This document shows positions 5,692 to 6,576 of a stretch of 6,576 nucleotides of DNA, one piece after another; position 1 is the first letter of the stretch, and the number at the start of each line of letters is the position of its first letter. Source of the DNA: Nitrospinota bacterium. GTDB taxonomy: Bacteria; Nitrospinota; Nitrospinia; Nitrospinales; Nitrospinaceae. Below the pieces are notes generated by a model that was not told where the DNA came from, did no database searches, and saw only the letters and a program-made list of their open reading frames with translations. The stretch lies in contig JAPUGN010000015.1 of the NCBI GenBank assembly GCA_027298165.1, forward strand, positions 1 through 6,576, written 5' to 3'. The translations under genes were made by a program, and so were the position numbers.

Positions 5692-6576
5692 TCAACGGGG
5701 TTGCCATTGTTCCAGAAAACGGACGATACGCTCGGCGGCACGCCCATCCCACAATTCCGGACGGCGTCCCTGTTTGCCACCTGTTTCAATTATTCGTTCC
5801 GCTTCCCGGACGATGGCTTCCGGCGACGTTCCCACCAGCGTATTGGTGCCCGCGTCCAGGGTGACCGGCCGCTCGGTGTTTTCCCGAAGGGTCAGGCAGG
5901 GCACACCCAAAACCGTGGTTTCTTCCTGAATACCGCCCGAGTCGGTCAGCACCAGCTTGGCCTGGCTCATCATGCGAACCATATCAAGATAGGGTTGCGG
6001 CTCCAGCAGGATCAGCGACTTGACCGAATCTTCCAAGCCGAATTCATCGATGCGGTTACGCGTTCGGGGATGCACGGTGAATACAATTTTCAAATGCTTC
6101 GAAATTTTATGTACCGATTTTAGTATCCCCGAGAACACATCCTTCTCATCCACGTTGGAGGGCCGGTGCAGAGTCATCACGGCATATTCGCCCGGCCGTA
6201 ACTGCAAGCGTTCGAGGATACCGCTGGCACGCCCGGCGTGTTCCTGGTGCTTCAAAAGCGTATCCACCATGACGTTGCCCACAAACTGGATTTTTTCCTC
6301 CGGGACGCCCTCATTCAATAAATTTTCCCGTGCGCTCGGTTCAGTGATAAACAATACATCAGAAAGACGGTCGGTCACCACCCGGTTGATTTCCTCCGGC
6401 ATGTTCCAGTCGAACGAGCGCAGTCCGGCTTCCACATGAATCACCGGTATCCTGCGATAGGATGCGGCGAGTGAGCAGGCCACTGTGGCATTCACGTCGC
6501 CCACGACCAGAACCGCGTCCGGCGATTCCTTCTCCAGCACCGGATCGAATTTCCGGATGGTTTCCGAAACCTGCCA
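5692..6576 (-). CDS. wecB: UDP-N-acetylglucosamine 2-epimerase, non-hydrolysing (N-terminus outside the window)
   Basis: It interconverts UDP-GlcNAc and UDP-ManNAc, supplying ManNAc-type sugars for surface polysaccharides; the family is cytoplasmic with a GT-B-like fold. The frame stays open to the window edge (beginning WQVSETIRKFDP), giving 294 visible residues. The family is about 370-380 long, so about 75-85 N-terminal residues are missing, and the internal GTG at 6540 is not the real start. In order: GDVNAT with the Asp equivalent to E. coli D95, HVEAGLRS (E117 equivalent), MPEEINR (E131 equivalent), LHRPSNVD (H213 equivalent), VHPRTR, LTDSGGIQEE and RENTERP. All expected catalytic and UDP-binding motifs in the visible part are present. 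The HRPSN form differs from the HRREN form of E. coli WecB. It ends in TGA 24 bases before the next gene on the same strand. Whether it is the wecB or mnaA ortholog depends on the surrounding locus, which is not visible. Confidence 0.93.
   Translation of the reverse strand, partial: WQVSETIRKFDPVLEKESPDAVLVVGDVNATVACSLAASYRRIPVIHVEAGLRSFDWNMPEEINRVVTDRLSDVLFITEPSARENLLNEGVPEEKIQFVGNVMVDTLLKHQEHAGRASGILERLQLRPGEYAVMTLHRPSNVDEKDVFSGILKSVHKISKHLKIVFTVHPRTRNRIDEFGLEDSVKSLILLEPQPYLDMVRMMSQAKLVLTDSGGIQEETTVLGVPCLTLRENTERPVTLDAGTNTLVGTSPEAIVREAERIIETGGKQGRRPELWDGRAAERIVRFLEQWQPR

Overview
The window looks like chromosomal DNA from a free-living, probably Gram-negative bacterium of moderate G+C content (roughly mid-50s percent by eye). 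Genes are tightly packed, GTG and TTG starts are used, and genes for sulfate activation and for nucleotide-sugar/surface-polysaccharide synthesis are present. The CysD/CysN proteins belong to a variant lineage, not the enterobacterial one: the GTPase carries an EF-Tu-like GHVDHGKST G1 motif. I associate this with deltaproteobacterial, Nitrospinota or alphaproteobacterial genomes, but the taxonomic guess is weak. No rRNA, tRNA, transposase or CRISPR array was seen.

Layout. (1) Positions 89-3144, plus strand: cysD-like, a cysN-like gene with a C-terminal APS-kinase-like domain, and a small [2Fe-2S] ferredoxin. The first two overlap by one base (TAGTG); the ferredoxin follows after about 110 bases. 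(2) 3145-3333: a convergent gap holding a compound inverted repeat. (3) 3334-3690 (possibly to 3723), minus: a small four-helix membrane protein of unknown function. (4) 3744-4541, plus: a classical SDR oxidoreductase, divergent from the membrane protein. (5) 4542-4605: a second convergent gap with a short palindrome related to the first repeat. (6) 4606-6576, minus: an NAD-dependent sugar-nucleotide epimerase/dehydratase preceded by a UDP-GlcNAc 2-epimerase whose N-terminus lies beyond the window. These two probably form one operon at the end of a surface-glycan locus.

The most notable region is the first operon. The CysD-like protein has an adjacent Cys pair (C103-C104) and a C216-A-P-C219 motif. 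These match the CC...CxxC [4Fe-4S] ligand pattern of assimilatory APS reductases (CysH family), although the rest of the protein reads as CysD and the catalytic C-terminal ECGLH motif of the reductases is absent. Its partner GTPase is intact, but the fused APS-kinase-like domain has lost its P-loop Ser/Thr, an Asp of the DGDN motif and the substrate-lid region, so it looks like a pseudokinase. A [2Fe-2S] ferredoxin completes the cluster. Together these suggest a redox-linked or allosterically regulated form of the ATP sulfurylase. The motifs are seen directly; that role is inference.
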